Below the pieces are notes generated by a model that was not told where the DNA came from, searched no databases, and saw only the letters and a list, made by a program, of their open reading frames with translations. Shown in pieces: positions 1 to 9,300 of a DNA stretch of 64,000 nucleotides (positions within the stretch are counted from its first letter, which is position 1; each line of letters begins with the position of its first letter). A program made the position numbers and the translations under genes. The DNA comes from Formosa haliotis. GTDB taxonomy: Bacteria > Bacteroidota > Bacteroidia > Flavobacteriales > Flavobacteriaceae. The stretch is from positions 1,795,501 through 1,859,500 of the forward strand of contig NZ_BDEL01000001.1 in the NCBI RefSeq assembly GCF_001685485.1. Direction: 5' to 3'.

Positions 1-1
1 A

Positions 2-343
2 GCTTTACTTGTTGGCTGTGGTATTGGACTATTTTCTGGAATGATTGGCATAGGAGGCGGAATTATTTTAAGTCCCATTATTTTACTATTGGCTTGGGGA
101 AACACTAAAGAATCGGCAGCTGTTTCTGCCCTATTTATATTTGTAAATTCTATTTCGGGAATCATCGGGTTTCTTTTAAAAAACGAAAGTTTCCCAACCG
201 AATCGTTTTACCTTATTCCTTTTGCAATTATCGGGGGAACCTTAGGCGCGATGTATGGCAGCCAGAAGTTTTCAAACGTAAAATTAACTTACGTGTTATC
301 GTTCGTTTTAATATTAGCATCATTTAAATTATTTCTATTTTAA
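2..343 (+). CDS. Sulfite exporter TauE/SafE family permease, C-terminal part (5' truncated by window)
   Basis: The reading frame is open from base 2, so the gene begins outside the window; about 113 codons are visible. The protein is very hydrophobic, with three to four membrane segments and a glycine-rich GMIGIGGGIILSP stretch typical of the second half of TauE/SafE (DUF81) inner membrane permeases. These export or import small anions such as sulfite or sulfoacetate; the true substrate is not known here. The stop TAA overlaps the mobA ATG by one base, so it heads or continues the cofactor operon. Its position suggests a role in anion movement linked to nitrate or sulfite metabolism, which is inference. 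Confidence 0.8.
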   Translation, partial: ALLVGCGIGLFSGMIGIGGGIILSPIILLLAWGNTKESAAVSALFIFVNSISGIIGFLLKNESFPTESFYLIPFAIIGGTLGAMYGSQKFSNVKLTYVLSFVLILASFKLFLF

Positions 344-927
344 TGCAAACTAAAAAACACATATCAATCTATATTCTTTGCGGTGGAAAAAGTTCCAGAA
401 TGCAAACAGAAAAGGGTTTGGTCGTGTTTAATGAAAAGCCTTTTATAGAATGGATTTTAGATGCAGTAAAACCCATTTCGAATCAGATATTTTTAATTAC
501 TGAAAACACAGATTATAGCATTTATAACTATCCGTTAATTGCAGATATACATAAAAATAAGGGGCCTGTTGGAGGTATACACACCGCACTAAAACATACT
601 AGTACGCAGCAAAATTTAATTTTAAGTTGCGATATCCCTATGATTTCTACCCATATTTTAACACGCTATTTAATCAATTCAAAAGTGATAAATTCAGACA
701 TCGCCTTTGTTTCCGATAGCACACGAGATTACCCATTAATTGGTATGTATAGCACAAACAATCTACCCAAGTTTGAAAATGCTATTAATCGAAATCATTT
801 AAAATTAATGAGTTTAATACAAGACTCTACTTTTCATCGCATACAAGTGGCTTCGAAAGATTTTAAAGCCCTTTATAATATAAACACCAAAGACGAATTG
901 CAAACCTTAATACAAAGTGAATCATGA
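343..927 (+). CDS. mobA: Molybdenum cofactor guanylyltransferase
   Basis: Transfers GMP from GTP to molybdopterin to make the MGD form of the cofactor, which the bis-MGD nitrate reductase in this window needs. The 194-residue length fits MobA. The N-terminal nucleotide-binding signature LCGGKSSRMQTEKG (about residues 12-25, family pattern LxGGxSxRMGxDKG) is clear, with one change: Q replaces the usual G after RM. GPVGGIHTAL and a SCDIP metal-binding Asp motif follow. The ATG overlaps the preceding stop by one base and the TGA overlaps cobA as ATGA, so it is translationally coupled on both sides. It is a cytoplasmic enzyme of the Moco/siroheme operon. Confidence 0.9.
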   Translation: MQTKKHISIYILCGGKSSRMQTEKGLVVFNEKPFIEWILDAVKPISNQIFLITENTDYSIYNYPLIADIHKNKGPVGGIHTALKHTSTQQNLILSCDIPMISTHILTRYLINSKVINSDIAFVSDSTRDYPLIGMYSTNNLPKFENAINRNHLKLMSLIQDSTFHRIQVASKDFKALYNINTKDELQTLIQSES

Positions 928-1733
928 AAAAAACAGAAATGCAACCCAAAGTTACACTTGTTGGCGCTGGTCCTGGAGATCCTGATTTGCTAACTTTAAA
1001 AGCCGTGAAAGCGCTAAAAAAAGCTAAAGCCGTATTATACGATGCTTTAGTGAATGAAGAGATTTTAGACCATGCACCCAATGCTGTAAAATTATATATT
1101 GGAAAACGCAAAGGCAACCACAGTTATACCCAAGATCAGATTAACGATTTGTTGGTGAGTTATGCTAAAAAATATGGTAAAATAGTAAGACTAAAAGGCG
1201 GTGATCCTTTTGTATTTGGTCGCGGAAAGGAAGAAACCGATTATTTAGAAGGTTTCGGAATTAAAACTGCCATTATACCAGGTATTACTTCTGCGATTGC
1301 CGTACCTGCATCTGTAGGGATACCAGTTACAAAACGCCGTGTGTCAGAAAGTTTTTGGGTCATTACCGGTACAACTTCTAGTCGTACATTGTCGACCGAT
1401 GTAAAGTTAGCAGCACAATCTACCGCTACAGTCATCATTTTAATGGGGATGTCTAAACTGTCGGAAATCGCAGACATTTACAAAGCCAACAATCGTGAAG
1501 ATATGCCTGTAGCAATCATTCAAAACGGTACAAAAAAAGAAGCTCAACAAGCTATTGGAACCATGAGTACTATAGTGGATTTAGTGGCCGAAAAACAATT
1601 ATCATCGCCTGCTATTATCATTATTGGCGAGGTTGTAAACGGGCATAAAAGTTTGCTTACTTATTTTAACGAACAGTTTATGGAAGACGATTTTATATAT
1701 CAGAATTTAGACATAGAACCTATAACCGCATAA
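924..1733 (+). CDS. cobA: Uroporphyrinogen-III C-methyltransferase (SUMT)
   Basis: Methylates uroporphyrinogen III at C2 and C7 with S-adenosylmethionine to give precorrin-2, the first step to siroheme. The 269-residue protein carries the SUMT hallmarks: VGAGPGDPDLLTLKA near residue 12, a VRLKGGDPFVFGRG loop near residue 90 and IPGITSAIAVPASVGIPVTKR near residue 120. It is a stand-alone SUMT, not a CysG fusion; the dehydrogenase/chelatase part is the next gene. The start overlaps mobA by four bases. The siroheme product is required by the NirB nitrite reductase at 15131-17653, which explains why it is in a molybdopterin operon. Confidence 0.94.
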   Translation: MKKTEMQPKVTLVGAGPGDPDLLTLKAVKALKKAKAVLYDALVNEEILDHAPNAVKLYIGKRKGNHSYTQDQINDLLVSYAKKYGKIVRLKGGDPFVFGRGKEETDYLEGFGIKTAIIPGITSAIAVPASVGIPVTKRRVSESFWVITGTTSSRTLSTDVKLAAQSTATVIILMGMSKLSEIADIYKANNREDMPVAIIQNGTKKEAQQAIGTMSTIVDLVAEKQLSSPAIIIIGEVVNGHKSLLTYFNEQFMEDDFIYQNLDIEPITA

Positions 1734-1734
1734 C

Positions 1735-2373
1735 ATGGAACGAAACGAATTATATCCTATATTTTTAAAAGTAAACCAACTCGATGTGCTTATAATTGGC
1801 GGTGGAAATGTAGGTTTAGAAAAACTTGGCTTTTTATTAAAATCGAGTCCGAATGCGAATGTAGAAGTCATTTCTAAAGATTTTATACCTGAATTAAAAA
1901 CACTTGCAGCACAGCACCCGCATGTTAAATTAACTCAAAAAGCCTATGAGGTTTCAGATTTAGAAAAACGCCATATGGTTATTGGGTGTACCGATGATTT
2001 AGAAGTAAATTTACAAATTAACCAAGATGCAAAAGCAAAGCATCTTATTGTAAATATTGCAGACACGCCAGACCAATGCGATTTTTATTTAGGTGGTATA
2101 GTTACTAAAGGCCATGTAAAAATTGCTATTTCAACAAACGGAAAATCACCTACAACAGCCAAACGTTTACGACAGTTTTTAGAGGAGGTCATCCCCGATA
2201 ATATTACCGATTTTGTATCGAATTTAAATGCCTATAGAAAAACTTTAAAAGGTGATTTTCAATATAAAGTAGACGAATTAAACAAAATAACCGAAGGTTT
2301 AGTTTCTAAAAAGAATAAGTATGATAACAATAAAATATTTTGGTCAGCTTACCGAACACACCCATTGCAGTGA
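1735..2373 (+). CDS. Precorrin-2 dehydrogenase / sirohydrochlorin ferrochelatase family protein
   Basis: Converts precorrin-2 to sirohydrochlorin with NAD+, and in many relatives also inserts iron to give siroheme. The 212-residue protein starts with FLKVNQLDVLIIGGGNVGLEK, a Rossmann NAD-binding loop, followed by the conserved VIGCTDDLEVN and ISTNGKSPTTAKRLRQFLEE motifs of the CysG N-terminal/Met8 family. It begins one base after the cobA stop. Its last 18 codons overlap moaD by 53 bases in another frame. Because moaD has a canonical beginning, I read this as a true gene overlap. Without a CbiX/SirB gene nearby, this protein may be the ferrochelatase as well. Confidence 0.9.
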   Translation: MERNELYPIFLKVNQLDVLIIGGGNVGLEKLGFLLKSSPNANVEVISKDFIPELKTLAAQHPHVKLTQKAYEVSDLEKRHMVIGCTDDLEVNLQINQDAKAKHLIVNIADTPDQCDFYLGGIVTKGHVKIAISTNGKSPTTAKRLRQFLEEVIPDNITDFVSNLNAYRKTLKGDFQYKVDELNKITEGLVSKKNKYDNNKIFWSAYRTHPLQ

Positions 2374-2557
2374 AGAACAAATTGTTTTTAAACCGGTAAA
2401 ATTATCTGAACTGGTGCACGATATAAACACCAAATACAATTTTAATCCGAAGTCATTTCACGTGGCTTTAAACCAGAAATTAATTCAAGAATCTGAAGAT
2501 GTTACGCTTCAACTTCAAGACGAAATCGCATTTTTACCACCTTTTGCAGGCGGATAA
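2321..2557 (+). CDS. moaD: Molybdopterin synthase small subunit (sulfur carrier)
   Basis: A ubiquitin-fold sulfur carrier whose C-terminal glycine is adenylated, thiocarboxylated and used by MoaE to place the dithiolene sulfurs on molybdopterin. The 78-residue product begins MITIKYFGQLTEHT, matching the usual MoaD start, and ends in PPFAGG with the diagnostic terminal Gly-Gly. The start lies inside the end of the sirC-type gene, a 53-base overlap in the +2 frame, which suggests translational coupling. Followed by moaE after 24 bases. Confidence 0.93.
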   Translation: MITIKYFGQLTEHTHCSEEQIVFKPVKLSELVHDINTKYNFNPKSFHVALNQKLIQESEDVTLQLQDEIAFLPPFAGG

Positions 2558-2581
2558 GAACTAACTATAAAATTAAAACCA

Positions 2582-3019
2582 ATGAAAAAGAATAATGTAT
2601 TTATCGATGGCCCTATTTCACCTGAATATATTGCTAATTCTATAGCAAAACACCAAAGCAAACACAGTATTGGTGGTCATAATATTTTTTTAGGTCAGGT
2701 TCGTGCAGACGATATTGAAGACCGAACTGTTGCCGCAATAGACTTTACAGCTTACGAAGATATGGCTTTAGAGCAAATTGCCGAAATCCGTGAAAAAGCA
2801 TTTAAAACCTTCGATTTAACCTGCCTTCATATTCACCATAGCTTAGGAAAAATTAAGGCTGGAGAGATTTGTTTTTTTGTTTTTGTATCGGCTAAACACA
2901 GCAAAGAAGTATACGATGCAACAGAATATTTAGTAAACATAGTAAAAAAGAAAGTGCCCATTTTTGGTAAAGAAATCTTTGAAGACGACACCCACCAATG
3001 GAAAACAAATACCTTATAA
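2582..3019 (+). CDS. moaE: Molybdopterin synthase catalytic subunit
   Basis: The large subunit of molybdopterin synthase, which converts cPMP to molybdopterin with MoaD thiocarboxylate. The 145-residue protein has the family features: FLGQVRADDIEDRTVAAIDFTAY (split here as FLGQVRADD and IDFTAYEDMA), HHSLGKIKAGEICFFVFVSAKH in the middle, and KKKVPIFGKEIFED near the C terminus, including the lysines of the active site. The usual PIWKKE is PIFGKE here. It forms a cytoplasmic heterotetramer with the moaD product just upstream. The stop is followed after one base by moaCB. Confidence 0.92.
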   Translation: MKKNNVFIDGPISPEYIANSIAKHQSKHSIGGHNIFLGQVRADDIEDRTVAAIDFTAYEDMALEQIAEIREKAFKTFDLTCLHIHHSLGKIKAGEICFFVFVSAKHSKEVYDATEYLVNIVKKKVPIFGKEIFEDDTHQWKTNTL

Positions 3020-3020
3020 G

Positions 3021-3926
3021 ATGGTAGATATTACCCACAAAATACACACCTTACGCACAGCGACAGCGACAGCAATTGTTAAAGTTAGTAAAGCCGAAAC
3101 TATTGAAGCCATACAGAAGAATTTAGTTCCGAAAGGGAATGTATTCGAAATGGCTAAAACTGCGGGGCTTTTTGCTGTAAAAAACACGCATACCGTTATT
3201 CCAGATTGTCATCCGTTACCTATTGAATTTACTTCGGTAAATTATAACATTGAAGGCTTAGAAATACACATTATTTTTAATGTAAAAACCATTTATAAAA
3301 CGGGGGTAGAAGTTGAAGCCATGCACGGTGCTTCTGTTGTGGCGCTTACCATGTACGACATGCTAAAACCTATCGATAAACAGATAGAAATTGGCACCAT
3401 TAAATTGGTCAAGAAAAAAGGAGGCAAAAGTAGTTTCCCAAACAAGCAAATTTCCACATTAAACGCGAGTGTTATTGTGTGTTCCGACACGATTTCTGAA
3501 GGTAAAAAAGAAGATTTTGCTGGAAAGGCCATCATTAAAAAGCTGGAAGCAAACGCTGTTACCATTTCAAATTACGAAGTGATTCCCGATGAAGTTGACT
3601 TAATAAGAAGTAAAGCACTTGACCTAGCAGAACACCATAATTTAGTTATTTTTACAGGAGGCACAGGGTTATCGTTCCGCGATGTTACACCAGAAGCCTT
3701 AGAGCCTATTTTAGAGCGTCGTATTCCAGGTATTGAAGAAGCGATTAGAAGTTACGGGCAAAACAGAATGCCTTATGCTATGCTTTCGCGTAGTGTGGCC
3801 GGAACTATTGGAAATTGCTTAGTTTTAGCCTTACCAGGTTCTACCAATGGAGCAAAAGAATCTATGGATGCTGTATTTCCTCATGTACTGCATGTCTTTA
3901 AAATTTTAAGAGGTCAGCAACATTAA
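3021..3926 (+). CDS. moaCB: Bifunctional cyclic pyranopterin monophosphate synthase / molybdopterin adenylyltransferase (MoaC-MoaB fusion)
   Basis: Two Moco enzymes in one 301-residue chain. Residues 1-145 are MoaC: they begin MVDITHK, then KGNVFEMAKTAGLFAVKNT, the cPMP-binding PDCHPLPI and GVEVEAMHGASVVALTMYDM. Residues 155-301 are the MoaB/MogA domain with SVIVCSDTISEGKKED, the TGGTG loop followed by RDVTPEAL, and the closing LPGSTNGAKES. An in-frame ATG at 2964 exists, but it lies inside moaE and would prepend 19 residues absent from MoaC, so 3021 is the start. One base separates it from both moaE and moaA. The fusion couples the early cPMP step with the later adenylylation of molybdopterin. 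Confidence 0.93.
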   Translation: MVDITHKIHTLRTATATAIVKVSKAETIEAIQKNLVPKGNVFEMAKTAGLFAVKNTHTVIPDCHPLPIEFTSVNYNIEGLEIHIIFNVKTIYKTGVEVEAMHGASVVALTMYDMLKPIDKQIEIGTIKLVKKKGGKSSFPNKQISTLNASVIVCSDTISEGKKEDFAGKAIIKKLEANAVTISNYEVIPDEVDLIRSKALDLAEHHNLVIFTGGTGLSFRDVTPEALEPILERRIPGIEEAIRSYGQNRMPYAMLSRSVAGTIGNCLVLALPGSTNGAKESMDAVFPHVLHVFKILRGQQH

Positions 3927-3927
3927 T

Positions 3928-4935
3928 ATGACGAATTCACAACACATATTAACCGACGATTTTGGGCGAAAGCATTCGTATTTACGGATTTCCTTAACCG
4001 AAAAATGTAATTTACGATGCACCTATTGTATGCCCGAAAACGGGGTGCCTCTAACACCAAGATCGGATCTTATGAATGCCGATGAGATTTTTAAAATCGC
4101 TTCGGTATTTGTAAAACACGGTGTCAATAAAATTCGGTTAACAGGTGGTGAGCCTTTGGTGCGGAAAGATTTTTCAGAGATTTTAAAGCAATTGGCAACG
4201 CTACATGTAAAACTATCTATTACCACAAATGCGGTTATTGTAGATCGGTTTATAGACGATTTTAAAAGGTATGGTTTAAACGATATAAATGTAAGTTTAG
4301 ACAGTTTACAAGCCGATAAGTTTCAATATATCACCCGCAGAAATCAATTTAAAGAAGCCTATAACAACATTATACTTTTAATGGAACATGGGTTTCATGT
4401 AAAAATGAATATCGTACTTATCAAAGGGTTTAACGATGACGAAATTATAGATTTTATAAACTTTACAAAGCATTTGCCTATTGCCATTCGGTTTATAGAA
4501 TTTATGCCTTTTGATGGTAATAATTGGAATAAAGATAAACTTGTTACTCAGGCCGATATATTACAGCAAACCGTGGCACATTTTGGAGATGACCATTTAA
4601 TTCCGATTAAAAATGAAGCTAATTTTACAGCTAGAAATTATCGGATAAAAGGATTTAAAGGAACCTTTGGCATTATTAGTTCTGTAAGTAATCCGTTTTG
4701 CGACAGTTGTAATAGAATTCGGTTAACCGCAAACGGTAATATAAAAAACTGCTTGTTCTCTAACACCGAAACCAATTTATTACGTGCATTCCGTGAAGGT
4801 GATAATATAGAACCTTTAATTTCTAGTTTAATTAAAAAGAAACATGCCGTACGCGCTGGTATGACAGACTTTGAAACCCTAAATAATCCTGACTTTCATA
4901 ATAACAATCGTAGTATGATTACTATTGGAGGTTAA
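3928..4935 (+). CDS. moaA: GTP 3',8-cyclase (radical SAM)
   Basis: Makes 3',8-cyclo-GTP, the first committed molybdopterin precursor; MoaC then finishes cPMP. The 335-residue protein carries the radical SAM cluster motif CNLRCTYC (C-x3-C-x2-C, near residue 27), the SAM-binding TGGEPLVRKD, and the second C-terminal cluster CDSC followed by 13 residues and another Cys. It ends in ITIGG, with the terminal GG dipeptide that participates in activity in this family. It closes the cofactor operon. The last four bases overlap the convergent SiR-like/rubredoxin gene on the other strand, leaving no room for a separate terminator. Confidence 0.95.
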   Translation: MTNSQHILTDDFGRKHSYLRISLTEKCNLRCTYCMPENGVPLTPRSDLMNADEIFKIASVFVKHGVNKIRLTGGEPLVRKDFSEILKQLATLHVKLSITTNAVIVDRFIDDFKRYGLNDINVSLDSLQADKFQYITRRNQFKEAYNNIILLMEHGFHVKMNIVLIKGFNDDEIIDFINFTKHLPIAIRFIEFMPFDGNNWNKDKLVTQADILQQTVAHFGDDHLIPIKNEANFTARNYRIKGFKGTFGIISSVSNPFCDSCNRIRLTANGNIKNCLFSNTETNLLRAFREGDNIEPLISSLIKKKHAVRAGMTDFETLNNPDFHNNNRSMITIGG

Positions 4936-6377
4936 TCTTGACTTACGTGGCGTTTATACGTTTTCATTACAAAATTAGATTTCGGTCCTTCGCAAAGTGA
5001 GCACTCATACGTTTCTGGCAAGTTAGCGAATGCTGTATGAGGTAGTATTCCCTGTGTTTCGTCGCCATAAGCTTCATTATAAATAGTTAAGCAATCTTGA
5101 CATTGATACACTTCAACTTCAACCGTATCATCGGCAGATTTTGCTAATTTTTCCTCGTCGCGTTCTGTTCCTAATTGATCGAAATACAACTGACTCAATT
5201 CCATTAACAAACCAGGTAATTCTACTTGGTCTACATCTTGTACATGTGTAATATATTCTCTCGTATTCGGGTCGAAATTTTTAGCATATAACAGGTTATA
5301 CGTGTCACGAATTTTAAACTCCGATAAAGCTAAAGGTTGCTCATTCTTTTCAATAACTATAGAGGTAAAATAATAGGCCTTTTTAGCATATTCTGTAATA
5401 GCAAAAGTTAGTCCGTAGGTACTAATATCGTTCTGATCGAAATTGGTTACTAGATACTTCTTTAGTTTTAATGCTTCATCATTTCCTACAGGTAAATGCC
5501 AGTTTAGTTCTAACATAGAGTGACGGACATTGATTCCGTATTTCCCGAGAAATTTCTCCCATATAAGTTTGGTTTCATTAGGAATATCTTTCACTATAAA
5601 AGACTTCCAAGGCGTGATAGAAATTTTACCAATTTTACAATCGGAACATAGATCGCACATGGCTTTTAAAAAGGCTAAATCGTATTTATTATTTCTCCAG
5701 TATAAGCCTAACCAATATTTATCGTTCCCTATTCTATTCATCCCCTCGTAATATGGAAACGGATAAAATGGGACTTGTAAAGGCTCGTCTATAGTTCTGT
5801 TATTCGTATCGATGGCATCGTTTACCAAATCGAAAATCATTTCAACAGTTTCAGGTTCTTCCTGCAATAAGCTTTCAATAGTTTCTTCTATTTTAGCCAT
5901 ATCCCAACTGTATATTAATGCCGGATACATTTCTGTTCTTTCCCATTCTGGTAAACGCACATACAAATACCAATAATCTTCATGCTCTGATGCAATAAAG
6001 TTTAAATGGCCAGTAAACAAAGGCACTAAGCGCTGTTTAGGATCGGTAATATTAATTTTTAAAAGTGGTTCTTTTCTGAATTGCTCTAGAACATACAAGT
6101 ACTTCTCGCCAGTTAACCAAGAGGTACTCGAGAAAATCCCAGCACTTACATAAGACGATACAATGTTCTCTGAGCCTTCGGCATGAAGGGGTACAATTTG
6201 CACATTATCGATAGTTTCAATTTCGTCTGACTCTACTTTTTCTGGAAATAAAATATCCTGTCGAGACCCAAAAGAAATGGCATTTAAGCCTAAACGCTCT
6301 GCCGTTAAACAAATCGATTTTAACTCTCCTGGCGATAAAACGCCACCCTTAATTATTAATCTAGATAATTCTTGCAT
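4932..6377 (-). CDS. Rubredoxin-domain protein with a degenerate nitrite/sulfite-reductase-like core
   Basis: A 481-residue protein in the nitrate reductase operon. The last 60 residues form a rubredoxin-type iron site: YQCQDC, then YECSLC about 35 residues later (two CxxC pairs). The rest resembles NiR/SiR ferredoxin-like halves: LGLNAISFGSRQDILFP near residue 30 and ISITPWKSFIVKD near residue 260. I find no C-x5-C plus C-x3-C pair for a siroheme-4Fe4S centre; the only other cysteine cluster is MCDLCSDCKIGK near residue 245. It is therefore probably an electron carrier or assembly partner, not a reductase. The ATG overlaps the stop of the nitrate reductase by one base (TGATG), implying coupled translation. 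Exact function unknown. Confidence 0.75.
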   Translation of the reverse strand: MQELSRLIIKGGVLSPGELKSICLTAERLGLNAISFGSRQDILFPEKVESDEIETIDNVQIVPLHAEGSENIVSSYVSAGIFSSTSWLTGEKYLYVLEQFRKEPLLKINITDPKQRLVPLFTGHLNFIASEHEDYWYLYVRLPEWERTEMYPALIYSWDMAKIEETIESLLQEEPETVEMIFDLVNDAIDTNNRTIDEPLQVPFYPFPYYEGMNRIGNDKYWLGLYWRNNKYDLAFLKAMCDLCSDCKIGKISITPWKSFIVKDIPNETKLIWEKFLGKYGINVRHSMLELNWHLPVGNDEALKLKKYLVTNFDQNDISTYGLTFAITEYAKKAYYFTSIVIEKNEQPLALSEFKIRDTYNLLYAKNFDPNTREYITHVQDVDQVELPGLLMELSQLYFDQLGTERDEEKLAKSADDTVEVEVYQCQDCLTIYNEAYGDETQGILPHTAFANLPETYECSLCEGPKSNFVMKTYKRHVSQD

Positions 6378-9300
6378 CAGGCCAAAACTTTATGATTATT
6401 TAATATCTCTCGCACTTCTGTTTTACAACTTCCGCAACCTAACCCTGCTCCCGTTTGGTTACATAGCTCGGTAAAATTGGTACATCCTTTACTTATAGCA
6501 TCTTCGATATTCCCCTCGCCAACTTGACTACAAGAACACACCAATTTACCTAAAACAGGTTTATCGTTTGATGCGCCTCGAAGTAATTTATCACGCTTAT
6601 CAGACAACTCGACTTTACTTTCTATTAAGGTTTTAAATTCTGCAAATTCATTTTTATCGCCCATTAAAACAGCACCAACCAACAAATCATCTTTCACGAT
6701 ACATTTTTTATAGTAACGTTTATTCATATCCATAAAAATGATTTCCTCGTAGCTATTGTCGTTTTCAGGAACCACAATATTTCCTAAACTACATAAGTCT
6801 AAATCGCTGAATTTTAAAATATTCATAGCAACAGAGCCCTTGTACATACTACTTATATCGCCCGCCATAAAATTTGCCAAAATGGCTGCTTGTTCTTCGG
6901 CTGCAGAAGTAATTCCTAAAATATTATTATTGAATTCTGCAATTTCACCTATAGCAAAGATATTAGGGTCTGAAGACTGTAAGTGATGATTCACTTTTAT
7001 TCCGCGACCACAAGCCACACCGCTAGACTTCGCTATTTCGATATTCGGGCGCGTTCCAATGGCATAAACTATGGCATTCGATTTAAATGTTTTTCCACTT
7101 TTAAGAGTAATATTTAAAGCATTTTTAGTGTCTTCGTCATCAAAAACAGTACTTACCTCGTTAGAAAAATAGATTTGAATACCTAACTCCTGTACGTGTT
7201 TTGCTAACAGTTTACTAGAAATAGGATCTAATTGGCGCTCCATTAGATTCGAGGCACGCTGTATAATGGTTGTATTTACATTTCTATGTTTTAGGGCAGC
7301 CGCAAGCTCCAAACCTAACAGTCCTCCTCCAACTATAGTAACATGCTGATCTTCTGCTTTTAGTCCGGTTCCGTCTAAATACGACTTAAAACCATCGGCA
7401 TCTTGTTTAGATCGTAAAGTAAATCGGCCTGGTAAATTTAGTTGCACATCGTTAGGAACAAAAGCGCGACTACCAGTAGCCAAAATCAATTTATCGTAGG
7501 CATGATGGGTTCCGTGATTATCGGTTGCTATTTTATTTTCGCGATCGATTTCTACGATATAAGTTTCCGAGAATAATTCAATTTGAAGTTTTTTAAGTTC
7601 CTTCTCTTTGATCTTTAATAACTGTTCCCAAGTTAATTCTTCGGTTACATATTCTGGCAACAACACGCGATTGTAAAACGGATTGATTTCTTTTGAAAAC
7701 ACCACTATTTCATCGGCCTCACTATGCTCTCTATAATTTTGAATAAAACGGAAGGCCGCAGCTCCAGCACCAACAACAACTATTTTTTCTTTTTCTTTTT
7801 TGTATTTTGAAACCGATACACGTGTAAATTTAAAATCTGGTTCTTTAGATACCGGATCTACAATAGTATGCGTTAAATTATTCGCTCGGTTTAAATCACT
7901 TTGCAATTGTTTTCCCCAATGCATTGGTAAAAACACAACACCTTTTTTTACACTATCGGTAACTTTGGTGCGCACTCTTACAACGCCATTAGCGCTGGTA
8001 ACTTCTACGACATCTCCATTTTTTATTTTATTTAAAAATGCATCTACCGGACTTAACTCTAAAACGGGCGTAGAATAATGCGTTTTTAAACGCGAAACTT
8101 TCCCAGTTTTAGTCATTGTATGCCATTGATCGCGAACACGACCTGTAGTTAAAATTAACGGATAGGTGGCATTTGGTAAATCGGAAATATTATTAACAAA
8201 ATCTGGTATGTTAAAGATCGCCTTTTGCGATGGTGTATAGAATTTTTTATCTTGAAACAATCTGGGTGTTCCGTCTTTTTGTTGTTCTGTAACCGGCCAT
8301 TGGAATGTACCTTCTCCTTTTAACCTTTCGTAATTTAATTCGGAAATATCAATATTAGAGCCTTTAGTCATCTCTGTATATTCCTGATAAATCTCTTCGG
8401 TAGAATTATAATTAAAGCCTTCAAATCCCATTTTCTGAGCAAACTCGCATAGAATTTCAACATCAGGTTTCGCTTCACCTGGAGCTTCTATACCTTTTGG
8501 CAGGTAGGAAATTCGACGTTCAGAATTGGTCATAGTCCCTTCCTTTTCTAACCAAGCGGCTGCAGGTAAAACCAAATCGGCATGCTCTAATGTATCTGAT
8601 CGGTTAGAGATATCTTGCACCACTACAAATTTTGCTTGTTTTAACGCTCTTTCTATTCGATGGGCATTTGGCATACTTACCATTGGGTTTGTACACACAA
8701 TCCATACGGCTTTCATTTTACCGGTTTCTAAAGCGTCGAACATTTCGGTGGCTGTATATCCGGCTTTATCCGAAATTTTATCAACCTTCCAAAAATCTGC
8801 AACTTCTTGGCGGTGTTCGGCATTAAATAAATCTTTATGAACCGCTAATAAATTAGCCATACCACCTACTTCACGTCCGCCCATAGCATTTGGCTGTCCT
8901 GTTAAAGAAAACGGTCCTGAACCTGGTTTTCCAACCTGACCTGTAATTAAGGATAAATTTAATAGGGCATAATTTTTATGTGTACCGATGGCGCTCTGGT
9001 TTAAGCCCATAGCCCACATACTTATAAATGCTTTAGATTGCCCAATAATTTGAGCTGCTTTTTTAATTTCGTCAACGGTAACTCCACATAATCGTGAGGC
9101 TTCCCTTAACGAGGTATCTTGAACTTGTTTTTTATATTTTTCGAAATTCTCGGTATGCTCTTTAATAAAACGTTTATCAATCATTCGACGATCTATTAAA
9201 CGTTTTCCAATAGCGTTGTACAAAATAACGTCTGTACCAGGTAAAATTTGAAGGTGTAAATCTGCAAAGTTGGCTGAATCGGTTTTACGCGGATCGACAA

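Noticed and set aside
2300..2373. Frameshift between the siroheme gene and moaD
   Set aside because: Both products are complete with canonical MoaD start and end, so overlap is the simpler reading.
2964..3020. Earlier ATG for moaCB at 2964
   Set aside because: It lies inside moaE in another frame and would add 19 residues not found in MoaC; MVDITHK at 3021 is the family start.
4932..6377. Calling the rubredoxin protein a CobG or a sulfite reductase
   Set aside because: The SiR-like motifs are present but the siroheme-4Fe4S cysteines are not, and a rubredoxin tail is.
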